DNA of 64,000 nt from Dryococelus australis (GCA_029891345.1 CM057009.1:210422709-210486708), one strand, 5' to 3'; positions 12,168-24,302 are shown, numbered from the stretch's first letter. Numbers and translations: made by a program. The notes: generated from the sequence alone by a model not told the origin.

Positions 12168-13200
12168 TTGTTCCCAAAGTTTATGTTCCGGAAGTCATTC
12201 AGTCACACCACGACACCATCTTTGGGTGATCGCACTTTGGGGTCCTTAAGACACTCTGTACAACAGCCTTATTTTTGGGAATGTATGGTAGACGATATAA
12301 AAAAGTATGTACAATCATGCCCTGTTTGTCAAAAAGTTAAGGCGATTACATCTCAACCCATGGGTCAACTCACTCCTTTCCCACCTCAACCACTCCTCCA
12401 CACCTAGGCTCTGGATGCTAAAGGTCCTTTACCCCCTATGGTACGTCATAACCAATATATCTTAGTAATGACAGAGTACGCCACACGTTACGTCATCGCA
12501 AAAGCTGTTCAGGCTATAGATGCAGATATAGATTTTATAAAAGATATGATCTTACAATTTGGCTGCCCCCCAACAAATACTTACGGACAGGGGACCAGTT
12601 TTCAAATTGAGCTTATAAGTAATCTCCTTAAATCCCTAGGTATCAAAAAGCTCACAACCACAGTGTACAACCCCCGTTGTAATGGTTTAGTGGAACGAAA
12701 TACTCGTGCCATCGTGAAACTACTTACGGCTTGTGCGAGTGCTGATCCAGTAAATAGGGACCTTTATGAACCCTTTATTCAGTTCAACATAAATACCAGA
12801 ATTAATAGTTCAACAAAATTTATGCCATTATATCTCCTTCATGACGTGGAAGTTGCCCTCCCCACTTAAGTTGTTGCTACCAAGTTTTCTGAACGCGTTC
12901 ACGATTGGGGTGAGAAACTTCTCGTCATATGGCAAGCGGCTAAACAAAATTTAATCCAGGCTCAGAGCATTCAAAAAGCTTCCTTTGACAAAACCCACTG
13001 GAAAAACACATAAAAGATAAATGATTATGTGTGGATACGTAACTGCAGTAGACACAAGGCCCTCATCCCCGCTACCACGGACCTTATTGTGTGTCCTACA
13101 TTCTGGGGAAACCTACTATTCAAATTAAAATTAATAAATCTGGTGTCAGTTTGACTCTGTGTCAGTCAGACATACCAAGCTTGCTTACTCTCATTAAAGT
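12168..13200 (+). pseudogene. gypsy-1 integrase with GPY/F tail
   Basis: An H-H-C-C zinc domain is readable as 'QSHHDTIFG' near 12200 through 'SCPVCQKVK' near 12315. The catalytic core follows to 12869: the first aspartate sits in the 'ALDAKGPLPP' context, the second is replaced in 'TYGQGTSFQ', and the glutamate is kept in 'NGLVERNTRA'. The tail at about 13095-13150 shows 'YHGPYCVSYILGKPTIQIKI', a GPY/F module that usually follows gypsy integrases. Stops and shifts break it. Residues before 12168 (11560-12100) belong to the poorly conserved linker. Confidence 0.85.
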
Positions 13201-13506
13201 GATACATATGTGAATGTAATTCTATAATTTGTTCTCTGTCTCATCTTTGTTTAAACATGTGTTACAATGTACTTTAATCCTTCCTCTGCATGCTGATAAA
13301 CTGTACGTGCTCCACTTCATTGCCGGCCGCTCGTAAGAGGCACTGCAACGAGGCACTGCTGACGCATCTCCCACTCAGCATGCATTCTCTGCGTCCAGCA
13401 CCTCCTACGCCTTGCAGTGCAGCGTTTCTCCTACCTTCCCCTATACAAGCGCTCAACTGTTCCTTGACAGCTGCCACCATCCGCACTCCAGGGGTGCCAC
13501 TCCACT

Positions 13507-13956
13507 TTGCGAGGCGTGGCCTCGCCGTACCAGAGACGACAGTTGCCAGGGCAACGAGCCGCCTACGCTGTGCCAGTCAGCATGGGTGGGGGCATATCCC
13601 CGCCTGCCCTGATCTTGGTGATGTGTTTTTGTTCCTTCACAGCTGGTAGTATCTCACATCCGACCATCAGGACGCACACAGGAGTTTATTATGTGAGCAC
13701 AGAGCCTGATGTGTTCTACAAAACCAGCCTCCCGCTGGTGTACAGAATTCAATTGCAATTTTGCTCCCCTCCCGAAGCTTATGACCAATTCATCCACATT
13801 GCTTGTGTACACAAAAACACAACAACACATGCGAATGCTAAGATACTCTACAACTACATGAAGGTGATGGAAACTAATGTAATCCGAGATTTCCATATTG
13901 ATGTCAGCACCTCTTTCCGCGCCACACGTTGTATTCAAGCTATCAGCGAAATTTGA
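13507..13956 (+). pseudogene. Possible env-like ORF of gypsy-1
   Basis: After the integrase tail lies a 149-residue open frame; the in-frame ATG at 13582 gives 124 residues. From that ATG there is a short polar start and a hydrophobic run (ALILVMCFCSFTAG) that looks like a signal peptide. The exposed-looking segment beyond it has several cysteines. Position and signal peptide suggest the start of an envelope-like third ORF as in errantiviruses. No fusion peptide, furin site or transmembrane anchor could be located downstream, because the reading is broken after 13956. It could also be a chance ORF. The identification is inference. Confidence 0.4.
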
Positions 13957-16900
13957 GTTATTGCATTATAGTCACTGTGTTCCCCTTTTCTATGTATACT
14001 CCCCAGTATATGATTTCATATAATTATGCCTACCTGTATACCCCTTGATTAATGTTTCACATAACGTATCACTTCCCAGCCAGTTTCGAGGTAATGTTAC
14101 TGAGTATACTATATTAATGTTTCGGCTTAGGTCTAAAGTTTTCCAATGACTTTCACATATAAATATTTCTATACTGAGTGCACCCCTGTTTTTTTAATCT
14201 GCCAACAGGGCAATCAATACCCCCTTCCCTAGTGCTTCCCAGGGTGCTTGTTGTATATTTACGTGAGACCAAGAGTCAGTTTGCTGCCGTCTGTGTTTTA
14301 TTCCAGCGAATTGAATTTTCATATTACAAGCTAGACCATGGGTCTCTGCTTTATATTTATTGATAAGGTTGTAATATGAAGGCCTCATGGCAGTTTTTAA
14401 TACTACGTGCTTCTACTTCAGTGGACACTGTTATTTTCACAGATATTTATTGCCTCCAGTTGCTGAGGCTATATGAAGTTTCAGATAACAGTCTCACAGT
14501 AATAAAGTTTCTGTGTACAAATAATCAACCTCAGGATTTGATATATTCTTCCTGACTCAGAGCAGTGTTTATTTAAGATACAATATTTTTAGTCCATGCC
14601 CCTCCTCCACAGAGGATTGAGTTCACTGTGTTTACTTCTTACAGACAACTATCAATGTTATTGTTCAAAGTATTTTGTTTGGGTTTACAGGCCCCTTCCA
14701 TTAACAGCTGTTTTACAGCAACTTACATGCTTTAGAGCATTTTGTAAGTTCAGGGACCTGTCATTTCGACAATTTGATCTTTACAGTCAATTGTATGTAT
14801 ATGTTGTATATCAAGCTCACAGCTCTACCTGAATAGTGTATACTATTTTACTTCACTCCAGTATAAACACTCTAATTACAAACAGTATATACTGGTTTAC
14901 AAGAATTCTACATTTACCTGCCTTTGGAGAAGTGTTTCATGTAGTATAACAATGATATTGACTGTGAATAATTCAATGCCCACATACGAGACATAATTTG
15001 CTTTGATTAGTGCTTGGCACTTAGGCCTACATGGCTATTAGGTTATCTACTCAATTAGTGTCAGTTTTTATTTCAAAGTATTGTGGCTCAGATGTTCAGT
15101 TGCTATGGCAGCCTCTATGCCATTTTGTACTAAGGACCTATGATTCTTTATCAAGTTACTTGCCAATGAGTCTTTCTCTCATAATTTCAAAAACAAATAA
15201 AGCTACAAAAAAAAAGAGGGAAGATAGCAGCAAAACACACACATTATTATTGTATCCTTAACCTTAGGATTTCATATTTTAATATCTTATTATTAGTGCC
15301 ATGCACAGTCACTCTTACTGAATTAGATAGCATTTATCTCCTTCCAGTGGAGTATTTTTATTTTTATGTTTTGCTGCTATCATGGGTCTATATTTTGCTT
15401 AGGCTTACAGGCAAATATTCAATACTCTCATATTTTAGGCCTACAGGCATGTTTGTTCAAGTTAAACATATTTTATCCTGACTTGTAAGCAGGGTAGTGG
15501 TATGATGAACTTACTTAATTGAATTTAGCTACACATTGTGACCAGTATGTTAATTTTAAGTAGGATAAGGAGTACCTTGTCTTTATTTTTCCTTCCTTAT
15601 CTGCAGATATAGTGTGTTATGGTGTGTACCTTGTTGGAAACAAACATTTGATAAAAAATATTGTGAAAAACCTTCCACTAGCATGAAAGAATGATTGTAC
15701 CTAGATAAAGTATTGGTTAAGTTTCTTTGTTTTCAAGTACCATGGTTATTATTCAGCCATAAATTATGTTGTTCTCATATTTATTCTGCCCTCAGGCACT
15801 CTACAGTATTACTAAAACAAACATCACAAAAACAAGTTCACATCAAGCAATGTTATAAAAGTTAGATATATCAGTGGTGACAAACATGACTTTCCACCCA
15901 CATAAGTACAAAGTCAGTGTGTCACATAAACTGAACTTCAAAGTGCTTCTATAGAGATTAAAAGTGGGCAAACTTTCCTTCAAAGTGAATTCCAGCCACA
16001 AAACTTATACAGGGCGTGTGATAAAAGGCAATCAACGCTTATACCACTGCTACCACATCTAAGACATTAACTTCCTATCCTGCCAATTGTGAATAGCAAA
16101 ATGTTACGGTTGAGTGATGTGTTGTTCTAATATTTTTCTCAATTGTCACTAATTATGTAACCTAGTAAGTAAGCCAAATAACTTAAGAAATAATTTTCCT
16201 ATCAATATGTACACGTAGCTCATGCATGCATGTATCATAACTGTAATGTCCAGGTAATGTATCTGTGTAATGCATGTTACAGGTAACTGTTTACTTATCT
16301 TGTGATGTAGAAATAGATAGTCCAATAATTTATATGCTTAAGCGTACACAACAATTAAAAAAAAAACCTCACTTTATTGCATTTTAGCACTACTTGTATA
16401 ACAAACATCACTGTGCATTATCAACAGTTGAGTGTGCACGACATGCAGCCAACTGCAGAATGTCAAATATTGTTTAAGCGCCATGCACAATTCCAACTGT
16501 CAGATATTTTCTTTTGCATTGCATATCCTGATTTAAATCTTTCCACTATTCATTAAAATGTTAACTATGGCACATAGTATGTTATCTTAAACAATATATT
16601 TTTATTATTACTTTCAGCCAAATGGCAGTGCCTTTCACTAATTTAAATTTTTCATGTAATCCCGCTGGCAGGTTGTCAAGCGCTCACTAATTGTGGCTAT
16701 AATACCATCGTCTCCCTTCCTGTGACCACAGCCTAGTCTTGGTGTGTTAACTTTTTATTTTCCGTTTAATTATTAAATATGGCCGTGGACACAGCCCCAC
16801 CCTCCCCTCCCACAGTGACGCTTACAACATGTTCAGTGGCCCAAAATTTTTGCTAGTCTTTTCTTCACCGTAAACCTTGTATCTTTTAGCTTTTACTCAC

Positions 16901-17200
16901 CTTGCGTTTTGCCCCTTAATGAATATTAACTTTAAATTCAAAACTTTAATTCAACTGATTGTAACACACAAAATTTTTCTTTTCTTTTGGTCGGTGTTTC
17001 CTACTTGTCATTGGTCCCTCGATACTGCAGTAAGTCTAATAGGTTGCCACCCCACCGTACCATCTACATTGCCCTACGTCTCAGGCCTACCACTACTGAC
17101 GTAGTTTTGGAACCAGTGCTTCTCACACACTCCTGTACCACGGCCGCTCTGGAGGCCCACTACTTCATCTCTTCCAGCTGACGACAGCTGTTTATTCGAC
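13957..17200 (+). other. 3' internal region of gypsy-1, unrecognised
   Basis: More than 3 kb between the possible env start and the polypurine tract. Only short open frames are present and none was recognised. It is AT-rich up to about 16700, then changes composition. It may contain a decayed env remainder, a long 3' untranslated region or another inserted element. No terminal inverted repeats or target duplications were found. Confidence 0.4.
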
Positions 17201-17215
17201 CGGGGGGAGGGGTAG
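17201..17215 (+). promoter_or_regulatory. Polypurine tract of gypsy-1
   Basis: The run cggggggagggg immediately precedes the inferred start of the 3' LTR and would prime plus-strand cDNA. Confidence 0.65.
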
Positions 17216-17882
17216 TGTAGTGTCATATGGCGATGCTAAACCACCTTAGGTAGAGCGCACTATGGATTATAGCCGGCGGGTTTGTTTTACAAACATGTCC
17301 TAGGTCGCCCAGCTACATAAGAGTCCTGGAGGCCGGTGCTTCCCCCCCCCCCCCCAGCACACCACGAGATTTCAACGAGTATTGAGTGTGTGTTTGATCT
17401 AGGCTGAAGAGGAAAGCACCTACCTACCCCTGGGCAGAGGGGTTCCGAGGCCAACTGAAGCAGAAGATAAAGAGTGAGCATACTTTGCGTAGTGGTAGGG
17501 ACCAATGCTGGTATCGAGACATCGTCCCCATTCCCCCTTTTGTAATAATTAATAATATTGGCAAGGGCAGGGATTAGCTGTAAAGTGGTTATCAGAGTTA
17601 CCATATTGTAATTGAGTCATAATGTAGTATGCTATTCTGTAATAAGTAAAAGTCTTGACAGTTGTAAGAATTGAAATCCCGCTGTATTCTTGTAGTTGTT
17701 ACTTGTTATTCATTGTGATTAGTTGTTGTTCATTAAATATATATTTTTATAATTCCCTCTATCATTCAGCTACCTATGAGCTATCCCCCCTAGACACCCC
17801 TTACCACAACTTAAGGTGAAGAGAGTAACTGTGAAGGAAGGAGAAAGTGCATTTTATAAACAGGAGGCAGGCAGTAGTTTCA
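17216..17882 (+). repeat. 3' LTR of gypsy-1
   Basis: Begins with TGTAGTGTCATATGG after the polypurine tract and ends at 'tttca', aligned to the 5' copy ending at 7023. Roughly 670 bp. The exact start could be 17216 or 17221. A 14-C run sits at about 17341-17355. The last 424 bases match 6617-7023. Confidence 0.75.
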
Positions 17883-17989
17883 CTGCATTGTATAGCATAA
17901 CATATTTAAGTAATTACAATTACTTGATGCCAAAATGTTTAACTAAAGTAAGTTAAAATATGCTGGAATACTGTCATAAAAGGGATGCC

Positions 17990-18074
17990 AACTTCTGTGG
18001 TGCATTCCGTAAAACTGGCATGCAATGTGAGGGGCCCTGGGTTCAGATTCTGGGTAAGGTAGGGACTAAGTAAT
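17990..18074 (+). mobile_element. Possible tRNA-like head of a SINE
   Basis: 17998-18008 (tggtgcattcc) resembles an A box, and 18040-18050 (ggttcagattc) differs slightly from the B-box consensus GGTTCGANTCC. Their spacing of about 31 bases fits a tRNA-derived promoter. It leads directly into the tandem array at 18075, which may be its body. Both boxes have decayed. Confidence 0.45.
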
Positions 18075-18194
18075 TTACAGACCTATAATTAATCCCATAC
18101 AGAATACAGCACTATGTAATCACTATAAATATGATGTAGAAACTTTTATTATAATGTGAATATAGCGGCCATTCGGTATGTCTTCCCATTTTCG

Positions 18195-18225
<31 letters not shown>

Positions 18226-18770
18226 TAAATTTGAGGCACGCCTCAAAATTTGTGCTTCTAAATCATTTACAGGCCTATAATTAATCACCTAGGGGTATAG
18301 CTCTACATAATCATAATAATTATGATGTAGACACTTTGATTATGTTGTGTACATAGTGGTTATTCAATATGTCTTTCCATTTCTGCAAAAAAAAAAAAAA
18401 CAAAAAAAAAACCAAATTCCTAAATTTGAGGCTTGCCTCAAAATTCGTACTTCTAAGTTATTTATAGGCATATCATTTATCTCCTACAGTGAATAGCTCT
18501 ACATAATCAAAATAATTATGATGTAGACACTTTGATTATAATGTGTATATAGCGGCTATTCAGCATTTCTTCCCATTTTCTAAAACAAAATTCAGAAATT
18601 TGAGGTACGCCTCCAAATTTGTGTTTCTAAGTCATTTACAGGCCTATAATTAATATCCTACAGATTAGAGCACTACATATTCATTATAATTATAATGTAG
18701 ACACTATGATTATAATGTATATATCCCAGCTATATGATGTCATCCCATTTTCGGAAAAAAAAAAAATTCA
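18075..18770 (+). repeat. Four tandem units of ~175-195 bp
   Basis: Units begin with 'ttacaggcctataattaat'-like sequence at 18075, 18267, 18462 and 18636. Each then carries an 'actacataatcataataattatgatgtag'-like segment, a 'cattcggtatgtcttcccatttt' segment and an A-rich run. Between units there is a palindrome of the form AAATTTGAGGC..GCCTCAAATTT (18227-18251, 18422-18445, 18596-18620). The fourth unit ends in an A run without the palindrome. Units are diverged by tens of percent, so the array is old. Confidence 0.8.
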
Positions 18771-20204
18771 GAGCGGAGGAGCTATTGTGGACAATGCAGA
18801 AATGCAGCCTTTCTTTGAATGCCACAAATAATTAACTTTGTTTTGTTTCAGTTTTCCTTTGTAAAATGCAAATCAGACGAGCAAGCGACATGTTTTGCAA
18901 CACGTGAGGCACTGATAGATCTCAACTGCAGTGCAAGTGTGCTTCGGCCTCTGTTTAGTTTAATTTGGATGTGGGATTTATTTCTCATTCTTACTTCCTC
19001 CCACCAGGCCCAGGAGGGGGCAGGGATGAACATCCTTCTCCAAACCTTGTGACAAACAACTCGTAGCGAACACCACCCTTGGTGGAATAAGTACATCCTT
19101 TGCTGGAGAATGCGGTATTTTTTAGTTACTCTTGCTTGAATGCATATGTCACTCCCTCTTCATCATAGCACATTTCTCTTCTTCTGTTTCTCTCCCTTGT
19201 GTGCTGTCAAGTCCAGTGAAGCAGATAAAAAAATAAAGTTCCGATAGCAAGGGGCTAAACTTTTCACAACTTACGGGGGTAAATAACAACACTTGCCCCA
19301 TGATTGACAGATAGGTGCCACGCCACATTAGAACACTGGCTTTTATGACGTGAATACATATTTAAATTTGCAACCATAGTGGGAGGCAATCCAGATCATC
19401 CGATGATAACAAAATTGGGGGATGCAGCTTGGTATTGCGGCTCTGAATCTATAGTCTACAATCAAAATTCAATTACACCACACAATTGCCAAAGGATCAA
19501 AGAATATGTTATGTTGAAATACGACTACGACACATTGCACTTGGAAAGAGGAGGGGGGGGGGGGGGATGAAATTTTGAGTTAGTTTCGCAGCGTATCATA
19601 ACTTCTGCGTAGTATAACTTTTGACTAGGAGAAGCTATGACACCTGTGTAAGTTTCAATCGACAGGTCTCATCAAGATCATCAAAATCAATTTATTGATT
19701 CGGTGTATAAAAACATTTGTGTGCCATGGTTATGGTGAAATTGTACGAGTTTAATGTAAAAATTAAGAATACTTAACACAATATTGGCCAATACTCATCG
19801 AAAAGCCAATTAGAAATACAGAATTTGTATAGGGTTGGAAAGAGCATCTCAAAAGTAATCCAGTGATATCCATAAGACACCATATGATCAAGTGAAGCGG
19901 TGCCAGGAACATAAAAAAAACATCAAGGCGTCACAGCGCGTCAACGTAGACGTATTCACGCAAAATAAAAGGCAATGTCCACAACATAGCTAAATCCTAT
20001 TTTTTTGCTACTGTACTTGGTCACTCATAGGGAGTAGTGTGGAAAGCTATAGTGCAGGACTGAGTTATGTCCCCCAACAGTCACATTACATTGGTATTTT
20101 ACTGTACATTCCTTTTTATAGAAATCGCAATGGCTAAATTAAAATAAAAAAAAGATGGCTAACACCATCTGTAGCAAATGGAATTATCATGTAAGAGAGC
20201 AAAA
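18771..20204. other. Region with no recognised gene
   Basis: Contains a G run at about 19552-19566 and short open frames without recognised similarity. The 5' end and left terminal repeat of the hAT-2 element should lie near the right side of this stretch but were not found. Confidence 0.4.
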
Positions 20205-20291
20205 ATCGCACATTGCAGGCAGAAGTATAGAAAGGAATGGGAAAAATATCCAGAATATAAAATGTGGCTCACAGCTGATCAAGATGTGTAG
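20205..20291 (+). pseudogene. hAT-2 transposase, N-terminal piece before copia
   Basis: The frame ending at 20291 reads 'KEWEKYPEYKMWL', the entry into a zinc-finger (BED/TTF-like) region of hAT-type transposases. The next expected residues appear at about 28967 ('KVCNVSFTARLTTANKHA'), on the other side of the copia element. The two pieces join in sense and order, which is direct evidence that the copia landed inside this transposase gene. The true N-terminus is not identified. Confidence 0.65.
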
Positions 20292-20436
20292 TGTTGAAGT
20301 TTCTAGTTTATAATCATAATGTTATTACACTGTCTGTATTATATCTTTGGTTCTGGTTTTCCTCTTTTGTTTTTGGTAGTATGGCCTAATGGCAGCATTA
20401 TTATCCAGTGTATCCTAACCATTTACAATTTCAACA
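20292..20436 (+). repeat. 5' LTR of copia
   Basis: Starts TGTTGAAGTTTCTAG and ends TTTCAACA, giving terminal inverted TGTTGAA/TTCAACA. It lacks a block of about 55 bases present in the 3' LTR (about 28889-28943), which includes the AATAAA-type signal. Confidence 0.85.
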
Positions 20437-20450
20437 GGTTATGGACCCAG
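20437..20450 (+). promoter_or_regulatory. copia primer-binding site
   Basis: GGTTATGGACCCAG follows the 5' LTR directly. It matches, apart from one base, the internal initiator-methionine tRNA complement (GGTTATGGGCCCAG) used by Drosophila copia, which primes from a cleaved tRNA half rather than a CCA end. Confidence 0.8.
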
Positions 20451-20512
20451 AATGTTCTACTGCACGTGTGTTCTATACGATATCTAAATGTATATTTATG
20501 GCAAATGAAATA

Positions 20513-21836
20513 CAGTAATCCCTTGCCAACTGTGGGGATATATTAAAAAAAACACAGTGTTTGATAAAACAGTGGTCGAAGAATACAAGTTTTTATGGGG
20601 AAAAGAGGTATAGGTTAAGTTGGCCAACTATTTAGCGTTTCATTATTAGAAAATTGGATTTATTACGCTCAAAACAGTAACTAAACACTGTTGGAGATGC
20701 CTTATGTTTGAAGCAAAACAGAACACTTTATTTATTGATAATAGACATGAAGATACACATTAAAAGTTAAATCACTCGTGTGCTGGGGTTGGCAGTGAAT
20801 ACAATGCTGTCTGTACGTAGCTGGGCGAGGCCCGGATCCTCTGCAGCATGGCTGGGTGTAGTGGCTTGATGCTGTAGTTCGGCCCTAGATCCTGGGGCTG
20901 GGCAGCTGTCTGTCACTACAAGATTACTGTGGCGGGCGACGGCCAGCCTGCCACCACCACTGCCATCGTTACAGGGCCGGTTCACTTCGTAACAGCGGCC
21001 CAGTGTTGGGAAAACATGCTAATAGATGCAATTCACATCAATGTGTCGAATTTATACGAAATGCAGGCGGCGTGTTGGCCTCTGCACTGGCATTATAAGG
21101 CCCGGCAATGTTTACAGGAATATAAAAATTTAGTGCAGTCTACTTGAAATATTAACTATCCTGAACTTTTCATCAAAACTCCTAATGTGGCCTATACATG
21201 CACACAACCTTACTCGCCAAAATATGGTAACATAACAACACATTTTATTTGCACACACTTAACTTTATTCACTTTATACTTGAAATTGACTTCACAAGAA
21301 AAAAAAATTGCTTACCATAAAAAATTAGCAAATTACGTAGGTATGAGCGCACATAAACTTAAAAAAAAATCATTTAAAAAAGGGCATTGAATTAAATTAA
21401 AAGTTATCATACATACACTGATTAAGAAACTAGTCTGTAATGTGCCGCTGTTTTTACAGCAAAGGAGAAGGGATAACGGAAGCGAAAAAAGACAGGGAGG
21501 GTAAGGCAGAGGCGGCGGTATGTGACTAGGACAAAGAATCCTCACTGACCCTGCCTACAACTCCCCCCCCCCCCCCCGGCTAACCCATGCAGCTATGGAC
21601 AATACACCGGTGTCCCCTTCTGGCATGAAGTAATTTATTGCTTCACGCTGCTTGGAACAACAAATATCAAAGTCTATGATGGCAGCTTGAGAAATGCATG
21701 ACCACTAACATCAGTAAGGGCTAGTTTTCCATAGACTGAAAACCGCGGATAATAGAAACTTGTACCGCAATTGGAGAAAAGGTGTACAAAAACAAATCCG
21801 TGCATAACTGAAACCACGGTTGGCGAGGGATTACTC
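20513..21836. mobile_element. pogo/Tigger-like non-autonomous DNA transposon
   Basis: Left end CAGTAATCCCTTGCCAACTGTGG, right end (complement) GAGTAATCCCTCGCCAACCGTGG, flanked by TA at 20511-20512 and 21837-21838. Length is 1324 bp. No transposase frame was recognised inside; the GC-rich part at 20767-21100 has only short frames. It lies in the leader between the copia primer site and gag. A C run sits at 21561-21578. Confidence 0.85.
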
Positions 21837-21955
21837 TAAATGAAAGGCTGTCAAACGAAATGGCGACATGCTTCATGTCTATCTACAGGAGTAAACCATT
21901 GTGCTTCCAGTAGCTGTGTTGTGTTGGACGTGTTCCAAATTGATAGTTTGCTCTG

Positions 21956-22702
21956 ATGGCCAGTTCGAACAATATCTTCATGATTGGAAGGTTGGAAGGA
22001 AAAAAGAACTATCGGCAATGGCGTACTCAAATGGAATATAAGTTAGGCCATTGAGAATTATGGGATTTGATATCGGATTCCAAGGGTTCGACCAAAGAAA
22101 TTACAGAAGCACAGCACAAGAGGAACACAAAGGCAAGGTATAAGATTGGTATGCTTGTGCACCCACAATGACACGTTCACCTCAATGGCAAAGATACAGC
22201 AAAAAGAATGTGGGAAGCATTAAAGGTCGCTTATGAGGAAACTGGTGCAAATATAGTGTGCATTCTTCTGGAAAGACTATTTGACATCAAACTCAAGTGT
22301 TGCTCAAGTATGGAGCAATATGTGACAAAATATTGAGCATGGAACAAGAGGTTAAGGATGCTGGGTGTAAATTGGAAGCTACTCTCATTGCTATGCTACT
22401 GCTTAGGGGGTTGACATCTGAATTTAAACCACGAAGAATCACTCTTCAGATGTCTAGTGTCCAGCTCAAAACTGATTACGTTAAGAGATAACAGCTACAG
22501 TAAGAATACACACCCAGAGGAAGAGAAGGCGACACCTCGGACCGGGCATTTGTCACTCAAAACTATGGGTAAAACCATCAAGATGTTACACCATAAAAAC
22601 AGAAACAGCTGTTTTATTTGTGGGAGGCCCGAGCATCATGCTGCTACCTGCTACAAGAATATCAACAGGAGAGAACCATGTAAGGCCACACCAAAAAATT
22701 AA
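21956..22702 (+). pseudogene. copia gag
   Basis: ATG at 21956 opens 'MASSNNIFMIGRLEGKKNYR', typical of the copia-type Gag N-terminus (Gag pre-domain). Several frame breaks follow. A zinc knuckle, CFICGRPEHHAATC (C-x2-C-x4-H-x4-C), lies near 22613-22654 and marks the nucleocapsid end. Gag would assemble the particle. Confidence 0.85.
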
Positions 22703-23050
22703 GATTTTGCTCTCTTTGCAGCATTAACCGCAAATGTGCAGGTAGAAAGTTGGTATCTAGATTCAGATGTAACAGCACACATGGCCAATAATAAAGACAT
22801 ACTTAAGGACTTGCGTGAGGTTAATGCAACAACAGTTACTTGTGCCAATAATAAAAAACTTAAGAGCTGAAGGGTTAGGGAGGGCAGAAGTTTATCTTAA
22901 AGATACCTGTGGCATCACCACAATTAAAGATGTCATGTTTGTGCCCAACATGACAGCAAACGTGCTAAGTAAAAGCAAGCTTGTAAGTTGTGGTTTGAGT
23001 GTTTTATTTTCAAGTGCAGGCTGCATGATATATAAGGAGGAGGAGCTCTA
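22703..23050 (+). pseudogene. copia aspartic protease
   Basis: Near 22750 the reading 'SWYLDSDVTAHM' is the copia protease active site, normally D-S-G-A; the glycine is now aspartate. The later part (22815-23051) reads 'VLSKSKLVSCGLSVLFSSAG', typical of the copia protease C-terminal half. It is interrupted by frame breaks. Confidence 0.8.
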
Positions 23051-23089
23051 ATCATCAATGGTAAGATAATTGCTTCTGCATCTGAGGAA

Positions 23090-24040
23090 CACGGTATGTA
23101 CAAATTGAGCCTAGGAAATGATCAAAATGTGAAATCATACGCGGTGAGAAAAAATATTGATATAACACTGTGGCGTAGGAGGTTGGGACACCTCGGATAT
23201 TCAAGCATGTTAGACTTGATGAGTGTATCACATGGCATGAAACTTACAGTGGATAGACCTAACCAAGAATGTGTAGAGTGTCTTGTGGGGAAGCAAGTGA
23301 AACCACCATATAAGAAAACTGGGTCTACAAGGGCAACTGAACCGCTAGAATTAATTCACACAGATATGTGTGGGTCAATACAGGTGGAAACTTGGAATGG
23401 GACAAGGTATTTCCTCATTATGATAGAGGATTTTACCAGAAAACATTTGTATTTTTCCTTCAACACAAGGATGAGGCATTCATCAAATTTCAGGCATTTA
23501 AACTTTTTGTTGAGAATCAGTTGGGTAGAAAAATAAAAGCAATACATTCGGACAATGGGAAGTAATATGTAAATCGTAGTTTTGATAACTTCCTAAAGAA
23601 ACATGGTATTATTCTTCAGTTGTCAGTTGCATATTGTCCAGAACAAATTGGGGCAGCAGAAAGAGCTAATAGGACAATAGTAGAAATGGTACATGAGGCA
23701 GGCTTGAGTCTAAGGTACTGGGGGGAAAAGCAGTCAATTGTGCTGTCTATCTTAAAAATAGGAGCCCAACTAAAGCTGTAAAAGGGATGACACCCCAAGA
23801 AGCATGGACTGGGAGAAAGGTGACCCTTTCTCACCTTAGGGTTTTTGGGTCCAGAGCTTTTGCACTAGTACCAGAAAATAAGAGAAGGAAATGGGATCCA
23901 AAGTCACAAGAGTATATTTTTGTGGGGTATTGGGAGAACTCAAAAGCATATAGGCTAATAGATCCTCAGCATCCAACTTAAGTTAGAAAGGAAAGAAATG
24001 TTAGGTTCATTAAAAATTTAATTTGAGGGGGTGATGGGTT
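23090..24040 (+). pseudogene. copia integrase
   Basis: The pre-integrase zinc domain reads 'WRRRLGHLGYSSMLDLM' and 'CVECLVGKQ'. The core follows: 'ELIHTDMCGSI' holds the first aspartate, 'IKAIHSDNGK' the second (followed by a stop), and 'GAAERANRTIVEM' the glutamate. The end is 'VFGSRAFALVPENKRRKWDP...GYWENSKAYRLIDP'. At least three frameshifts or stops are present. All three D-D-E residues are readable, but in different frames. Confidence 0.9.
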
Positions 24041-24302
24041 GCAGTTGGATACATATAGTTATGACTCAATTGATAAACATGTTGTGCATGAGCCTGTAAT
24101 CAAAAGGGAAACTGACCAAAGCAGAAAGCCTAGTATCGTACGTGAGGGAGATGAGGATGAGTTTACGGGTTTTGACAATTTAAGTGGAGTACAGAGTGTA
24201 AATGGATCAAATACCACACATGGGGAAATGTATCATTCTGAAAATACCCTTTTCAACATTATGGCGCTCCTTTGTGTCGGCAAGTCTATGCCACATTCAT
24301 GA
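24039..24302 (+). pseudogene. copia integrase-RT linker
   Basis: An acidic, low-complexity open frame of 87 residues at the place where copia polyproteins have a variable linker before RT. It starts after a stop that ends the integrase block. No RT motif follows, so the element is deleted or replaced from about here to 28338. Confidence 0.6.

Larger units (their letters stand above)
6617..17882 (+). mobile_element. Ty3/gypsy retrotransposon with possible env (gypsy-1)
   Basis: A degraded LTR retrotransposon. Matching LTR sequence is seen at 6617-7023 and 17459-17882. Between them, in order, are gag, protease, reverse transcriptase, RNase H, integrase with a GPY/F tail, a possible env ORF and a polypurine tract. 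Every pol domain is crossed by stops or frameshifts. The shared LTR parts look about 95 percent identical by eye, with one 13-bp indel, so this insertion seems younger than gypsy-2 (45547-54677). The 5' U3 is missing or replaced. Confidence 0.85.

Noticed and set aside
18181-18222. Long A run suggesting a processed pseudogene tail.
   Set aside because: It recurs at the same place in tandem units, so it belongs to the repeat.
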